A stretch of DNA of 64,000 bases, taken from positions 3,968,001-4,032,000 of the forward strand of contig NZ_CP123228.1 in NCBI RefSeq assembly GCF_029855045.1, read 5' to 3'. The translations under genes and the position numbers were made by a program. Numbering within the stretch: the first letter of the stretch is position 1; each line of letters begins with the position of its first letter. This DNA is from Piscinibacter sp. XHJ-5 (GTDB lineage Bacteria > Pseudomonadota > Gammaproteobacteria > Burkholderiales > Burkholderiaceae_C). Below the pieces are notes generated by a model. The model was not told the DNA's origin. It did not search any database and saw only the letters and a program-made list of their open reading frames with translations. Of this stretch, positions 1 through 8,426 are shown one piece after another.

Positions 1-455
1 TAGTTGATGTCGTGCCCCGCGCGTCCCGACCACGGGCCCCGCTGCCCGTAGCCGCTGATGGCGCAGACCACGAGGCGCGGATTCGCCGCGTGCAGCGTCT
101 CCCATGCCAGACCCAGGCGCTGCATCACGCCGGGGCGGAATCCTTCGATCAGCACGTCGGCTTCGCGCGCCATCTCGAGGAGGCGATCGCGCCCCGCGGC
201 CTCGCGCAGGTCCAGCCGCAGCAGCGTCTTGCCGGCGTTGAGCCTGCGAAACGTCAGGCTGGGCCGTTGCGCGGCGATGTCCTCGGCCGTGAGGCCCATG
301 TAGCGCGCGCCGTCGTCCTGGCCGATGGGGCCTTCGATCTTGATGACCTCGGCGCCCCATTCGGCGAGATGCCGGGTGGCCAGCGGACCGGGCAGCAGCC
401 GCGTCAGATCGAGCACCCGGATGCCGGACAGCGGCGCGTCCGGTGCGACGGTCAC
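1..455 (-). CDS. CaiB/BaiF family III CoA-transferase, 3' end cut by window edge
   Basis: Class III CoA-transferases move CoA between organic acids in the cytoplasm. The first 151 codons are present. They start at a GTG and read MTVAPDAPLSGIRVLDLTRL, followed by LPGPLATRHLAEWGAEVIKIE, NAGKTLLRLDL and ISGYGQRGPWSGRAGHD. This is the typical N-terminal Rossmann-like half of the family. The Asp of the final GHD lies where the family's catalytic Asp is expected. The GTG start overlaps the stop codon of the upstream oxygenase gene (GTGA), so the two genes are probably translationally coupled. The substrate cannot be told from this fragment. Confidence 0.9.
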   Translation of the reverse strand, partial: MTVAPDAPLSGIRVLDLTRLLPGPLATRHLAEWGAEVIKIEGPIGQDDGARYMGLTAEDIAAQRPSLTFRRLNAGKTLLRLDLREAAGRDRLLEMAREADVLIEGFRPGVMQRLGLAWETLHAANPRLVVCAISGYGQRGPWSGRAGHDIN

Positions 456-1306
456 TCGAAGCGCCCTTCCCTCAGCCACTTGGTCGCGACCCACTTCTCG
501 CCCTCGATGACGGGTGCGCCGCCGTGCAGCGAGCGGGTCATCGGGTGCGGACGGTCGTAGCTGAAGAAGACGGCGTTGCCCTTGATCGGGGCGACGTCGA
601 AGTGCACGTCGGGAAAGACGGTCGCACCACCGCGCGTCGGCGTGTTCAGGTACATGACCAGCGAGGCCACGCGCTGCCCGCCGCGCTTGAGGATGCCCGG
701 GGTGCCGGGCTGGGTGGGATCGAAGTAGTCGTAGTGCGGCTTGTATTCCGCGCCGGGGCGGTAGCGCAGCACCTGCAGGCCCTCGCCATTCTCGATCGGC
801 CACTGCAGCAGGCTTGCGATGCGCGCCTCGATGCGCCGGCAGACGTCGTTCTCGCCGCGCAGGAAGAACATGCCTTCGCTGGTGCGCGCCTCGTTCACCT
901 CGCTGGCGCCGGTGTGCAGCTGGACCGTCTCGGAGCGCGCCAGGCGCTGGCGCGCCAGCTCCACCATCTCGTCGCACTCGTCGTGGGACAGCAAGCTGCC
1001 GAAGACGACCACACGCGGGCTGCGCATGCTCGCCAACACCTGCACGTCGCGGTCGCCCGCCTGCAGGATGACCTCGCCGTCGAGCGACATCGGCTCGGGA
1101 ACGACGACCGGCGGCGGCAGGCCGTTCGCCTTGGCGTGGTCGACGAGGAAGCCGCGCAGCGTCTCCTCGAGCGCGACGACCGCCACCTCCTCGGCCCAGC
1201 CGCTGTCCATCATCGACTTGAGCACCGCTTCGGGCGGCTGGCCGGCGGAGGCCTGCGTGACGATCCACTGACGCAGTTCGGGGGTGATTTGCTGGGGCGC
1301 GTTCAT
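452..1306 (-). CDS. 2OG-Fe(II) oxygenase, prolyl 4-hydroxylase-like
   Basis: 284 aa. The C-terminal half (about residues 90-284) is a prolyl-4-hydroxylase alpha-subunit-like double-stranded beta helix. The iron ligands are visible as H191-x-D193 (in KPHYDYFD) and H261 (in SLHGGAP). K271 (in EGEKWVATKW) is the expected 2-oxoglutarate anchor. The first 60 or so residues form a helical extension of unknown role. Bacterial members hydroxylate proline or related residues in proteins or peptides; the target here is not evident. It is the first gene of a leftward pair with the CoA-transferase, with a 4-nt overlap. Family assignment is firm; substrate is unknown. Confidence 0.9.
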   Translation of the reverse strand: MNAPQQITPELRQWIVTQASAGQPPEAVLKSMMDSGWAEEVAVVALEETLRGFLVDHAKANGLPPPVVVPEPMSLDGEVILQAGDRDVQVLASMRSPRVVVFGSLLSHDECDEMVELARQRLARSETVQLHTGASEVNEARTSEGMFFLRGENDVCRRIEARIASLLQWPIENGEGLQVLRYRPGAEYKPHYDYFDPTQPGTPGILKRGGQRVASLVMYLNTPTRGGATVFPDVHFDVAPIKGNAVFFSYDRPHPMTRSLHGGAPVIEGEKWVATKWLREGRFE

Positions 1307-1376
1307 CCCGCAATTTTGCCGGATGGCGGCCGCCGACGACCCCCGTATGTTTCCGGTCGTAGCCCCGTGGCAGCGG

Positions 1377-2015
1377 CTACTTCAGCAGCCGGAACGCATG
1401 CGACCACTCGTTGCGCTGCAGCCCCGGAATGCACCACAGCATGCACAGCGGCTCGATGGCGCGCGCGGCCACCGCCGGCCCCATGTCGGCCACCTCCCAG
1501 CCCAGCTCGCGCACCAGGCCCCCCACGGCGTGCCGCGCCCGCTCGTCGTCGCCGCAGATGAACATCGTGGGCGGCCCGCCCTCGAACGACGGATCGATCA
1601 TGTGGGCGGCGCCGACCGAGTTGAAGGCCTTCACGAACTTCAGCTCGGGATACTCGCGCTGCAGCTGCTCGTGCAGCGATTCGCCGGGCCCGGTGAAGAA
1701 CCGCAGCACCCCGTGCAGCGGCGGCTCGTCGGCAATCGGGTTGGTGGTGTCGATGATGGTCTTGCCGGCCAGCAGGTGCGCGCCGGCCGCGCGCACCGCA
1801 GCGACGGCCGCGTGGCCCTTGACCGCCAGCACCGCGATGTCGCCGAAGCCGGCGGCGTCGGCGAAAGTGCCGACCCGGGCTCGCGGATGTGCGGCCTGCC
1901 ACTCGGCCAGCTTGGCCGGCGAGCCGGTGCCGAGCACGACGTCGTGCCCATGTTGGAGAAGGCCCGCCCCCAGCGACTGGGCCACGCTGCCGGAACCGAG
2001 AATGCCGATCTTCAT
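1377..2015 (-). CDS. NADPH-dependent F420 reductase-like / NAD(P)-binding oxidoreductase
   Basis: 212 aa. The N-terminus MKIGILGSGSVAQSLGAG carries the Rossmann GxGxxA dinucleotide loop and is followed by HDVVLGT. A conserved DTTNPI segment and the KAFNSVGAAHM motif place it in the NADP-oxidoreductase, coenzyme F420-dependent family (PF03807). Proteobacteria of this type are not expected to use F420, so the real substrate is probably another small ketone or flavin; this is inference. It is transcribed divergently from the LysR regulator at 2130, which suggests control by that regulator. Confidence 0.85.
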   Translation of the reverse strand: MKIGILGSGSVAQSLGAGLLQHGHDVVLGTGSPAKLAEWQAAHPRARVGTFADAAGFGDIAVLAVKGHAAVAAVRAAGAHLLAGKTIIDTTNPIADEPPLHGVLRFFTGPGESLHEQLQREYPELKFVKAFNSVGAAHMIDPSFEGGPPTMFICGDDERARHAVGGLVRELGWEVADMGPAVAARAIEPLCMLWCIPGLQRNEWSHAFRLLK

Positions 2016-2084
2016 GAGGCGCTCCTTGCGTCATCGAAAGTGAAGGTGTGGTCACTCTAGGCTTCGCATGTCGCAACTGGAAGT

Positions 2085-2099
2085 CATCAACGGTTGATG
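2085..2099. promoter_or_regulatory. Inverted repeat, candidate LysR operator
   Basis: CATCAAC-G-GTTGATG is a perfect repeat with 7-bp arms and a 1-bp centre. It lies in the 114-bp gap between the divergent oxidoreductase and LysR genes, and reads TCATCAACGGTTGATGCA with flanks, fitting the T-N11-A pattern of LysR sites. Two TTGAC motifs lie just downstream at about 2104 and 2116, before the LysR start. Function is inferred from position and symmetry. Confidence 0.5.
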
Positions 2100-2129
2100 C
2101 ATTGTTGACTTCGGGTTGACAATGTCCGC

Positions 2130-3149
2130 ATGAAGCAACTGCAGGGCCTGCTGGCCTTCGTCGAGGCCGCGGGCACCGGCAGCCTCACCGCCGCCGCCGA
2201 GCGGCTGGAGGTCACGCCGGCCGCCGTCAGCAAGAGCCTCGCGCGGCTGGAAGAGCAGCTCGGCGTGCGGCTGCTCAACCGCAGCACGCGCCGCATCGCG
2301 CTCACCACCGAAGGCGCAGGCTTCCTCGACAAGGCGAGGCTGGCGCTGCGCGCGCTCGACGACGCGGTGGCCGACGTGTCGCACGCGGCGCGCACGCCCG
2401 CCGGCCGCGTGCGCATCTCGGTGGGCATGTCGTTCGGCCGCCGCTGGGTGCTGCCTGTGCTGCCAGCGCTCACGCAGCGTCATCCCGAGCTCGCGATCGA
2501 AGTGGATCTCGACAACCGCCCCGCCGACCTGGTCGCCGAAGGCTTCGACATCGGCATCCGCGGCGGCATCGTCGAGGACAGCAGCCTGGTGGCGCGGCGC
2601 GTCTGCCGGCTGCCGCTCGTGCTGGTCGCCTCGCCGGCGTACCTCAAGCAGGCCGGCGTGCCGGAAAGCGTGGACGACCTCGGCGGGCATCGCTGCATCG
2701 CCTTGCGCTATGCCAACACCGGCACGGCGCCTTGGCGCTTCAAGCGGCCCGGCGGGCGGCGCGTCGACTTCACGCCCGATGCGGCGCTGGCGGTCAGCGA
2801 CCCCGAGGCATTGATCGACCTGGTGCTGGCGCATGCCGGCATCGCCCAGACCGGCCTGCATCACGCGCTGCCTTACCTGCGCTCGGGCCGGCTCAAGGTG
2901 GTGATGCACGGCCTGCACGATCCCGGCGAGCGCGAGTTCGTGCTGCACTACCCGCACCGGCAATACCTCGCGCCCCGGGTGCGCGTGGTGGTGGAGGCGC
3001 TGCTCGCGCACTTCGCGCAGTCGGCCGACCTGCACCTTACGGCCGAGGGCATCGCGGCCTATGCCGCGATGCCCCTGACCGCTCAGCCGGCCAGCCGTCG
3101 GCGGAACACCAGGCGGTACGGCTCGGAGGCGCCGGCGTCGAAGCGGTAG
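2130..3149 (+). CDS. LysR-family transcriptional regulator
   Basis: 339 aa. The N-terminal winged helix-turn-helix (about residues 1-60) shows LLAFVEAAGTGSLTAAAERL and VTPAAVSKSLARLEEQLG. It is followed by a periplasmic-binding-type effector domain (about 90-300) of the CrgA-like subgroup (DLNNR-like DLDNRPADLVAEGFDIGIRGG). It probably controls the divergent oxidoreductase at 1377-2015. The tail is longer than usual for the family and overlaps the 3' end of the convergent yaaA gene by 67 bp, which suggests that the stop codon has moved into the neighbour. Confidence 0.93.
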   Translation: MKQLQGLLAFVEAAGTGSLTAAAERLEVTPAAVSKSLARLEEQLGVRLLNRSTRRIALTTEGAGFLDKARLALRALDDAVADVSHAARTPAGRVRISVGMSFGRRWVLPVLPALTQRHPELAIEVDLDNRPADLVAEGFDIGIRGGIVEDSSLVARRVCRLPLVLVASPAYLKQAGVPESVDDLGGHRCIALRYANTGTAPWRFKRPGGRRVDFTPDAALAVSDPEALIDLVLAHAGIAQTGLHHALPYLRSGRLKVVMHGLHDPGEREFVLHYPHRQYLAPRVRVVVEALLAHFAQSADLHLTAEGIAAYAAMPLTAQPASRRRNTRRYGSEAPASKR

Positions 3150-3862
3150 CCCTCGAGGTCGAATTTCCTGAGTCCCGGCGGCGTGGCGATGCGCTTGCGG
3201 ATGGCGTAGCGCGCCATCAGCCCGCGTGCCCGCTTGGCGAAGAAGCTGATGATCTTGTAGCGGCCGCCCTTCCAATCCTCGAAGACGCACTCGATCACCC
3301 GTGCCTTGAGCGCCTGCCGGTCGGCCGCTCGGAAATACTCCTGCGAGGCGAGGTTCACGATCACCGGCGAGGCGTCGGCAGCGAGGCGCTGGTTGAGGTG
3401 CTCGGCGATGGTGTCGCCCCAGAATTCGTACAGGTTGCGGCCGCGCGCGGTGGCCAGCGGCGTGCCCATCTCCAGGCGGTAGGGCTGCAGCCTGTCGAGC
3501 GGCCGCAGCACCCCGTACAGGCCCGAGAGAATCGCCACATGCTGCTGAGCCCAGGCGATGTCATCGTCGCTGAGCGAGCCGGCCGCCAGCCCTGCGTAGA
3601 CGTCGCCGTCGAAGGCGTACACCGCCGGCTTGCTGTTCTTCGCCGTGAAACGCGGCGACCAGGCCGCGTAGCGGCCGACATTGAGCGTGGCAAGCGATTC
3701 GGAGAGGTCCATCAGCTCGGCGATGTCGGCGGCGGACCGGGTTCTCAGCGTGGCGATGAGCTCCCCGGTGCGGGCGAGGAACTGCGGCCTGGTCGGCGTC
3801 ACGGCGATCGGCACCGGGGTGTCGTAGTCGAGCGACTTGGCGGGGGAGAGGACGAAGAGCAT
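3083..3862 (-). CDS. yaaA: Peroxide stress protein YaaA (DUF328/UPF0246)
   Basis: 259 aa, the normal length for the family (E. coli YaaA is 258 aa). The start MLFVLSPAKSLDYDTPV is the canonical YaaA N-terminus, so an upstream in-frame ATG was rejected. Other family signatures are YAFDGDVYAGL, ILSGLYGVLRPLD and MARYAI. In E. coli the protein is OxyR-regulated and lowers free iron and DNA damage during hydrogen peroxide stress. Here the gene lies 29 bp behind dnaE2 on the same strand, so it may be co-transcribed with the SOS polymerase. Its 3' end overlaps the convergent LysR gene. Confidence 0.93.
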   Translation of the reverse strand: MLFVLSPAKSLDYDTPVPIAVTPTRPQFLARTGELIATLRTRSAADIAELMDLSESLATLNVGRYAAWSPRFTAKNSKPAVYAFDGDVYAGLAAGSLSDDDIAWAQQHVAILSGLYGVLRPLDRLQPYRLEMGTPLATARGRNLYEFWGDTIAEHLNQRLAADASPVIVNLASQEYFRAADRQALKARVIECVFEDWKGGRYKIISFFAKRARGLMARYAIRKRIATPPGLRKFDLEGYRFDAGASEPYRLVFRRRLAG

Positions 3863-3891
3863 GGGGCGGGACTCTAGCCCGACAGCGCCCG

Positions 3892-6800
3892 TCACCGGAA
3901 ATTCCGGCTCTTCGCCGCCAGCCCCTGCAGCAGCTGCGAGTGATCGATCAGCTTGATCGCCACCAGGTGCATCACGTCGCCCTCGCGCTGCCATTGCCCG
4001 TACACCGTGAGCAGCGTGGATCCCAGCAGCGGCCGGCGCTGCGTCTCGACCACCTTGGGCCAGACGATGACATTGACCTGGCCGGTCTCGTCTTCCAGCG
4101 TGACGAACACCGTGCCCTTGGCGGTTTCAGGGCGCTGGCGGTGGGTGACCAGCCCGCTGGCGCGCGCCAGCCGCCCGCCAGGGTAGGTCTTGAGCACGGC
4201 AGCCGGCTCGACGCGAAAGCGCGCCAGCGTGTCGCGCAGCAGCGCCACCGGATGTCGGTTGAGCGTGAGGCCCAGCGCGCGGTAGTCGGCCAGCGTGTCG
4301 TCGACCTCGCTGGGCGGCGCCAGCTGCGCCGGCGCCTCGTGCACGCGGGTGGAGCGCAGCATCTCGGTGGGCCGGGTGTCGATGCCGGCCACGCCCCAGG
4401 CCGCCTGGTGACGATGTCCGGCCAGGCTCTTGAGCGCATCGGCTTCGGCCAGCACCTGAAGGTCGTGGGCATTGAGACGAGCGCGGCGCGCCAGGTCCTC
4501 GATGCCGGCGAAGGCTTGCTCGCCGCGCGCGTTCACCATGCGCTCCGCGGCCTCCTGCGACAGCCCGCTGACGCGGTTGAGGCCCAGGCGCACGGCGCGC
4601 AGTCCGTCACCCTCGCCCTCGCCTTCCAGCACGCACTCCCACACGCTGACCGTCACGTCGACCGGCAGCACCCTCACGCCGTGCTCGCGCGCGTCGCGCA
4701 CCAGCTGGGCGGGGGCATAGAAGCCCATCGGCTGGCTGTTGAGCAGGCCGGCGAGGAAGGCGTCGGGGTGGTGGCGCTTGATCCAGCTGCTGTCGTAGGC
4801 CAGCAGCGCGAAGCCGGCGGCGTGGCTTTCGGGGAAGCCGTATTCGCCGAAGCCCTGGATCTGCTTGAAGATGCTCTCGGCGTAGTCACGGTCGTAGCCC
4901 TTGTCGACCATGCGCCCCACCAGCCGCTGATGAAACGGCCCCAGGCCGCCCCTGCGCTTCCAGGCGGCCATGGCGCGGCGCAGCTTGTCGGCTTCGCCGG
5001 GGGTGAAGTCGGCGGCCAGCATCGCGATCTGCATCACCTGCTCCTGGAAGATCGGAACGCCCTTGGTGCGCATCAGCGCGGGACGGATCTCCTCGGGACA
5101 GTCGATGTCCTTGTCCTCCAGCGTGCGGTTGCGCAGGTACGGATGCACCATGCCGCCCTGGATGGGACCGGGCCGCACGATCGCGACCTCGACCACCAGG
5201 TCGTAGTAGGTGCGCGGCTTCAGCCGCGGCAGCATGCTCATCTGCGCGCGGCTCTCGATCTGGAACACGCCCACGGTGTCGGCCTGGCAGATCATGTCGT
5301 AGGTGGCCGGGTCCTCGTCGGGGATCTCCTGCATCTCGAACACCCGGCCCTTCTTCTGGCCGATGAAGGCGAGCGAGCGGCGCATTGCGCTCAGCATGCC
5401 GAGCGCCAGCACGTCGACCTTGATGAGGCCCAGCGTGTCCAGGTCGTCCTTGTCCCACTGCACGACGCTGCGCTCGGGCATGGCAGCGTTCTCCACCGGC
5501 ACGAGCTGCTCGATCTGGTCGCGCGCGATGACGAAGCCGCCGGGATGCTGCGACAGGTGGCGTGGAAAGCCGATGAGCTGCTGCGTGAGCTCGACCCACA
5601 GCCGAACCAGCGGCGCCTCGGGATCGAAGCCGTTTTCGCGCAGGCGCTCGGCGCTGATGCTGCGCCCGTCGAACCAGTGCTGGCCCTTGGCCACTGCGTC
5701 GATACGCTGGAGGTCGATGCCCAGCGCGCGTCCCACGTCGCGCACCGCGGAGCGCGGCCGGTAGCAGATGACCACCGCGGTGAGCGCGGCGCGATGGCGT
5801 CCGTACTTCTTGTAGATGTACTGGATGACCTCTTCGCGGCGCTGGTGCTCGAAGTCGATGTCGATGTCGGGCGGCTCGTTGCGCTCTGCGCTGATGAAGC
5901 GCTCGAACAGCAGCGAGGCGCGCTTGGGATCGACCTCGGTGACCTGCAGGCAGTAGCACACCACCGAGTTGGCGGCGCTCCCGCGTCCCTGGCAGAGGAT
6001 GCCCTGCTCGCGCGCCCAGCGCACGATGTCGGCAACGGTGAGGAAATAAGGCTCGTAGCGAAGCTGCCGGATGAGCGCGAGCTCGTGCTCGATCTGCGCA
6101 CGGATATGGTCGGGCAGCCCTTGCGGAAAGCGCTTGGGCACGCCGGCGTAGGTGAGATTGCGCAGATGGCTGGTGGGTGTTTCGCCCGGCGGCACGATCT
6201 CCTCGGGGTACTCGTACTTCAGCTCGGACAGCGAGAAGCGGCAGCGGCCCGCCAGCACCAGCGTGTTCTCCAGCCATTGCGCCTCGTACAGCGCGGCGAG
6301 CCGCCCGCGCGAGCGCAGGTGCTGCTCGGCGTTGGACGCGAGCCCCAGACCGCACTGCGCCACCGGGACATTGAGCCGGGTGGCGGTGAGCGTGTCCTGC
6401 AGCGGCTTGCGCGAGCGCAGGTGCATCAGCACGTCGCCGGCCGCGACGATGGGCAGCTCGGTGAACTGCGCCACGCGCCGCACCATGTCGACCAGCTCGG
6501 GATCGCCGGCGCGGTGCAGCAGCTCGATGGCGATGGCGGCGCGATCCTGGAACCAGGTCCTCAGCCACATCGCGTGGGCGAAGACTTCCTCGAATGGCTG
6601 CGCGGCGTGCGGCACCAGCAAGGCCAGGCAGTCGGGCAGGCCGGCCAGCGTGGGGGCGTTGGGGATCTTGCCTTCGACGTCGCCTGGATGCGCCAGGTAA
6701 GCCCCCTTGGCCGCGCGGCGCCGGGCCACGGTGATCCAGTGCGACAGGTTGCCGTAGCCGCGCCGCGTCTGCGCCAGCAGCACCAGCCGTGCATGCGGCG

Positions 6801-7032
6801 TTCCGCTGTCGGGCAGATGCAGCCGCATCTCGCTGCCGATGACGAGGTGCAGCTTGCAGCGCTCGGCCTCCGCATGCGCCCGCACGACACCGGCCACCGT
6901 GCATTCATCGGTGATGGCCAGTGCGCTGTAGCCCAGCGCCTGCGACCGCTCGACCAGCTCTTCGGGGTGCGAGGCACCGGTGAGAAAGCTGAAGTTGCTG
7001 CGGCAGTGGAGTTCGGCGTAGGGAGGAAGCAT
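3892..7032 (-). CDS. dnaE2: Error-prone DNA polymerase DnaE2 (ImuC)
   Basis: 1046 aa, normal for DnaE2. The start MLPPYAELHCRSNFSFLTGA is the family's PHP-domain N-terminus; longer in-frame readings are not supported. Order: PHP domain (about 1-270), C-family polymerase palm with the acidic PPDIDIDFEH motif, fingers, helix-hairpin-helix region, and an OB-fold near the C-terminus (GQVNVIVWPKV). DnaE2 acts with ImuA and ImuB in SOS-induced translesion synthesis and mutagenesis. A perfect LexA box lies 26 bp upstream of the start. The partner genes imuA and imuB are not adjacent but at 15564-17943. yaaA follows. Confidence 0.97.
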   Translation of the reverse strand: MLPPYAELHCRSNFSFLTGASHPEELVERSQALGYSALAITDECTVAGVVRAHAEAERCKLHLVIGSEMRLHLPDSGTPHARLVLLAQTRRGYGNLSHWITVARRRAAKGAYLAHPGDVEGKIPNAPTLAGLPDCLALLVPHAAQPFEEVFAHAMWLRTWFQDRAAIAIELLHRAGDPELVDMVRRVAQFTELPIVAAGDVLMHLRSRKPLQDTLTATRLNVPVAQCGLGLASNAEQHLRSRGRLAALYEAQWLENTLVLAGRCRFSLSELKYEYPEEIVPPGETPTSHLRNLTYAGVPKRFPQGLPDHIRAQIEHELALIRQLRYEPYFLTVADIVRWAREQGILCQGRGSAANSVVCYCLQVTEVDPKRASLLFERFISAERNEPPDIDIDFEHQRREEVIQYIYKKYGRHRAALTAVVICYRPRSAVRDVGRALGIDLQRIDAVAKGQHWFDGRSISAERLRENGFDPEAPLVRLWVELTQQLIGFPRHLSQHPGGFVIARDQIEQLVPVENAAMPERSVVQWDKDDLDTLGLIKVDVLALGMLSAMRRSLAFIGQKKGRVFEMQEIPDEDPATYDMICQADTVGVFQIESRAQMSMLPRLKPRTYYDLVVEVAIVRPGPIQGGMVHPYLRNRTLEDKDIDCPEEIRPALMRTKGVPIFQEQVMQIAMLAADFTPGEADKLRRAMAAWKRRGGLGPFHQRLVGRMVDKGYDRDYAESIFKQIQGFGEYGFPESHAAGFALLAYDSSWIKRHHPDAFLAGLLNSQPMGFYAPAQLVRDAREHGVRVLPVDVTVSVWECVLEGEGEGDGLRAVRLGLNRVSGLSQEAAERMVNARGEQAFAGIEDLARRARLNAHDLQVLAEADALKSLAGHRHQAAWGVAGIDTRPTEMLRSTRVHEAPAQLAPPSEVDDTLADYRALGLTLNRHPVALLRDTLARFRVEPAAVLKTYPGGRLARASGLVTHRQRPETAKGTVFVTLEDETGQVNVIVWPKVVETQRRPLLGSTLLTVYGQWQREGDVMHLVAIKLIDHSQLLQGLAAKSRNFR

Positions 7033-7057
7033 GGGAAAGCTCTGGTGCGCGAAACTA

Positions 7058-7073
7058 CTGTACTTCCATACAG
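7058..7073. promoter_or_regulatory. LexA (SOS) box upstream of dnaE2
   Basis: CTGTACTTCCATACAG matches CTGT-N8-ACAG exactly. With flanks it is TACTGTACTTCCATACAGTA, with 6-bp symmetric arms. It sits 26 bp before the dnaE2 start and 22 bp before the divergent GNAT gene, so LexA could repress both. A second exact box precedes imuA at 17951. Confidence 0.88.
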
Positions 7074-7095
7074 TATGGATGCACAATGCCCCCTC

Positions 7096-7563
7096 ATGGA
7101 CAAGGACAGCCCCGAAGCAAGGCTGAGCGCCGTCGCGCCAGCGGAAGCCGAACCGGTACGCCGGCTCATGGAGCGTGTCATCGTGGCCAGCCTCGCCGAT
7201 GCATCGGTTCGCCTGGACACCCTCGCGAACGTGAACCGCAATGTCGACTACTGGCTCACCCACTCGCAACAGTGCGTCCACATCAAGGCGGTCCTGGGCG
7301 ATGAGCTGGTGGGCGTCGTGCTCGTGAAGGACTTCTGGAACCTGTGCAGCCTGTTCGTCGACCAGCGCGTCCAGGGCACGGGCATAGGCCGCCGTCTGGT
7401 CGCGACAGCCAGCGTTGCGTGCAGCGGCAGAAGCCCCAAGCAGGCGCTGTTTCTCAACGCGGCCTCGCACGCCGTCGGCTTCTATGAACGGCTCGGCTTC
7501 GTTCCGCGCGAATCCAATCAGCCCCTTCCGCCGGGCTTTCGCCCCATGCAACTGGCGCTGTGA
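7096..7563 (+). CDS. GNAT family N-acetyltransferase
   Basis: 155 aa from the chosen ATG. An in-frame ATG at 7075 lies against the LexA box with no room for a ribosome site, so 7096 is preferred. The acetyl-CoA loop is FVDQRVQGTGIGRRLV (QxxGxG), and the C-terminal NAASHAVGFYERLGFVPRE is the usual GNAT tail with the catalytic-region Tyr. The substrate is unknown. It is divergent from dnaE2 and shares its short promoter region, so it may be damage-inducible. It opens a run of small plus-strand genes. Confidence 0.85.
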   Translation: MDKDSPEARLSAVAPAEAEPVRRLMERVIVASLADASVRLDTLANVNRNVDYWLTHSQQCVHIKAVLGDELVGVVLVKDFWNLCSLFVDQRVQGTGIGRRLVATASVACSGRSPKQALFLNAASHAVGFYERLGFVPRESNQPLPPGFRPMQLAL

Positions 7564-7633
7564 AGGCCTCAACAACGCCTGCCGCGGCCCGGCGGCACAA
7601 TCGCCTCCCCGTCCACTGCATCGTGAGGTTTGA

Positions 7634-7939
7634 ATGACCAAGGGATACTGGATCGTGCGGGTCGACGTCGCGGACCCGGAGCGGTACAAGGCCTACATCG
7701 CCGCGAACGCCGCCCCGCTGAAGGAATACGGTGCCCGCTTTCTCGTTCGCGCCGGTCGGTTCGAGAATCCCGAAGGCAGCAGCCGTCCGCGCAATGCGGT
7801 GATCGAGTTCCCGAGCTATCAGGCGGCATTGGACTGCTGGCACTCCCCGCAGTACCAGGAGGCCATGCAGCTTCGCCTGCCGGTGTCCACGGCCGACGTC
7901 GTCATCATCGAGGGCTACGAGGGCCCTCAGCCGGAGTAG
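7634..7939 (+). CDS. DUF1330 family protein
   Basis: 101 aa dimeric alpha/beta-barrel-type protein. MTKGYWIVRVDVADPERYKAYI, the AARFLVRAG-like segment YGARFLVRAGRFE and YEGPQP are typical of DUF1330. The biochemical function of the family is not established. It stands alone between two unrelated small genes in the accessory run. Confidence 0.88.
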   Translation: MTKGYWIVRVDVADPERYKAYIAANAAPLKEYGARFLVRAGRFENPEGSSRPRNAVIEFPSYQAALDCWHSPQYQEAMQLRLPVSTADVVIIEGYEGPQPE

Positions 7940-8010
7940 CCGAAAGCAAACCGCCACCCTGCCGTGCAGGCGTCACCGCTGCGCGAACCGTTTCTCGCAC
8001 CGAGCCCACC

Positions 8011-8385
8011 ATGCCGAGCCCCGAAACGTTGGAACGCTTCATCGCCCGTGTCGAAGAGAACGCTCACGCCGAAGCGGTCGAGGAGTTCTACGCGGAGAAC
8101 TCCTCGATGCGGGAGAACCTCGGCGAGCCCCGGGTGGGTCGCGCACTGCACGTGGCCAACGAGCGCAAGGTGCTCGCCCGGGCGCGGTCAGTGCAGTCGC
8201 AGTGCGTGCGTCCGGTCTTCGTGAACGGCGACCACGTGGTCGTCCGCTGGATCTTTCGCTTCGAGTGGCTGGACGGAACCGTCACGCGCATGGAAGAGCT
8301 GGCCTGGCAGCGGTGGGAAGGCGAGCGCATCGCCGAGGAGCAGTTCTTCTACGATCCGGCGCAGCGCGTGCCGCGCATGCCGTAG
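8011..8385 (+). CDS. NTF2-like / SnoaL-like domain protein
   Basis: 124 aa from ATG MPSPETLERFIARVEENAHA. It has the cone-shaped NTF2-like pattern: N-terminal helices (FIARVEENAHAEAVEEFY), then beta strands ending WQRWEGERIAEEQFFYDP. This fold serves isomerases, hydrolases and binding proteins; no catalytic set can be assigned. 7940-8010 holds no other gene. Confidence 0.8.
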   Translation: MPSPETLERFIARVEENAHAEAVEEFYAENSSMRENLGEPRVGRALHVANERKVLARARSVQSQCVRPVFVNGDHVVVRWIFRFEWLDGTVTRMEELAWQRWEGERIAEEQFFYDPAQRVPRMP

Positions 8386-8426
8386 CAAGCGTCCCGGCTT
8401 GTGCACACCCATCCGCAGGAGACCGC

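Noticed and set aside
3940..7563. A long plus-strand open frame opposite dnaE2
   Set aside because: It is antisense to the well supported dnaE2 gene and has the His/Leu/Asp/Gln-rich composition of an antisense frame in GC-rich DNA. Only its last part, from 7096, is a real GNAT gene.
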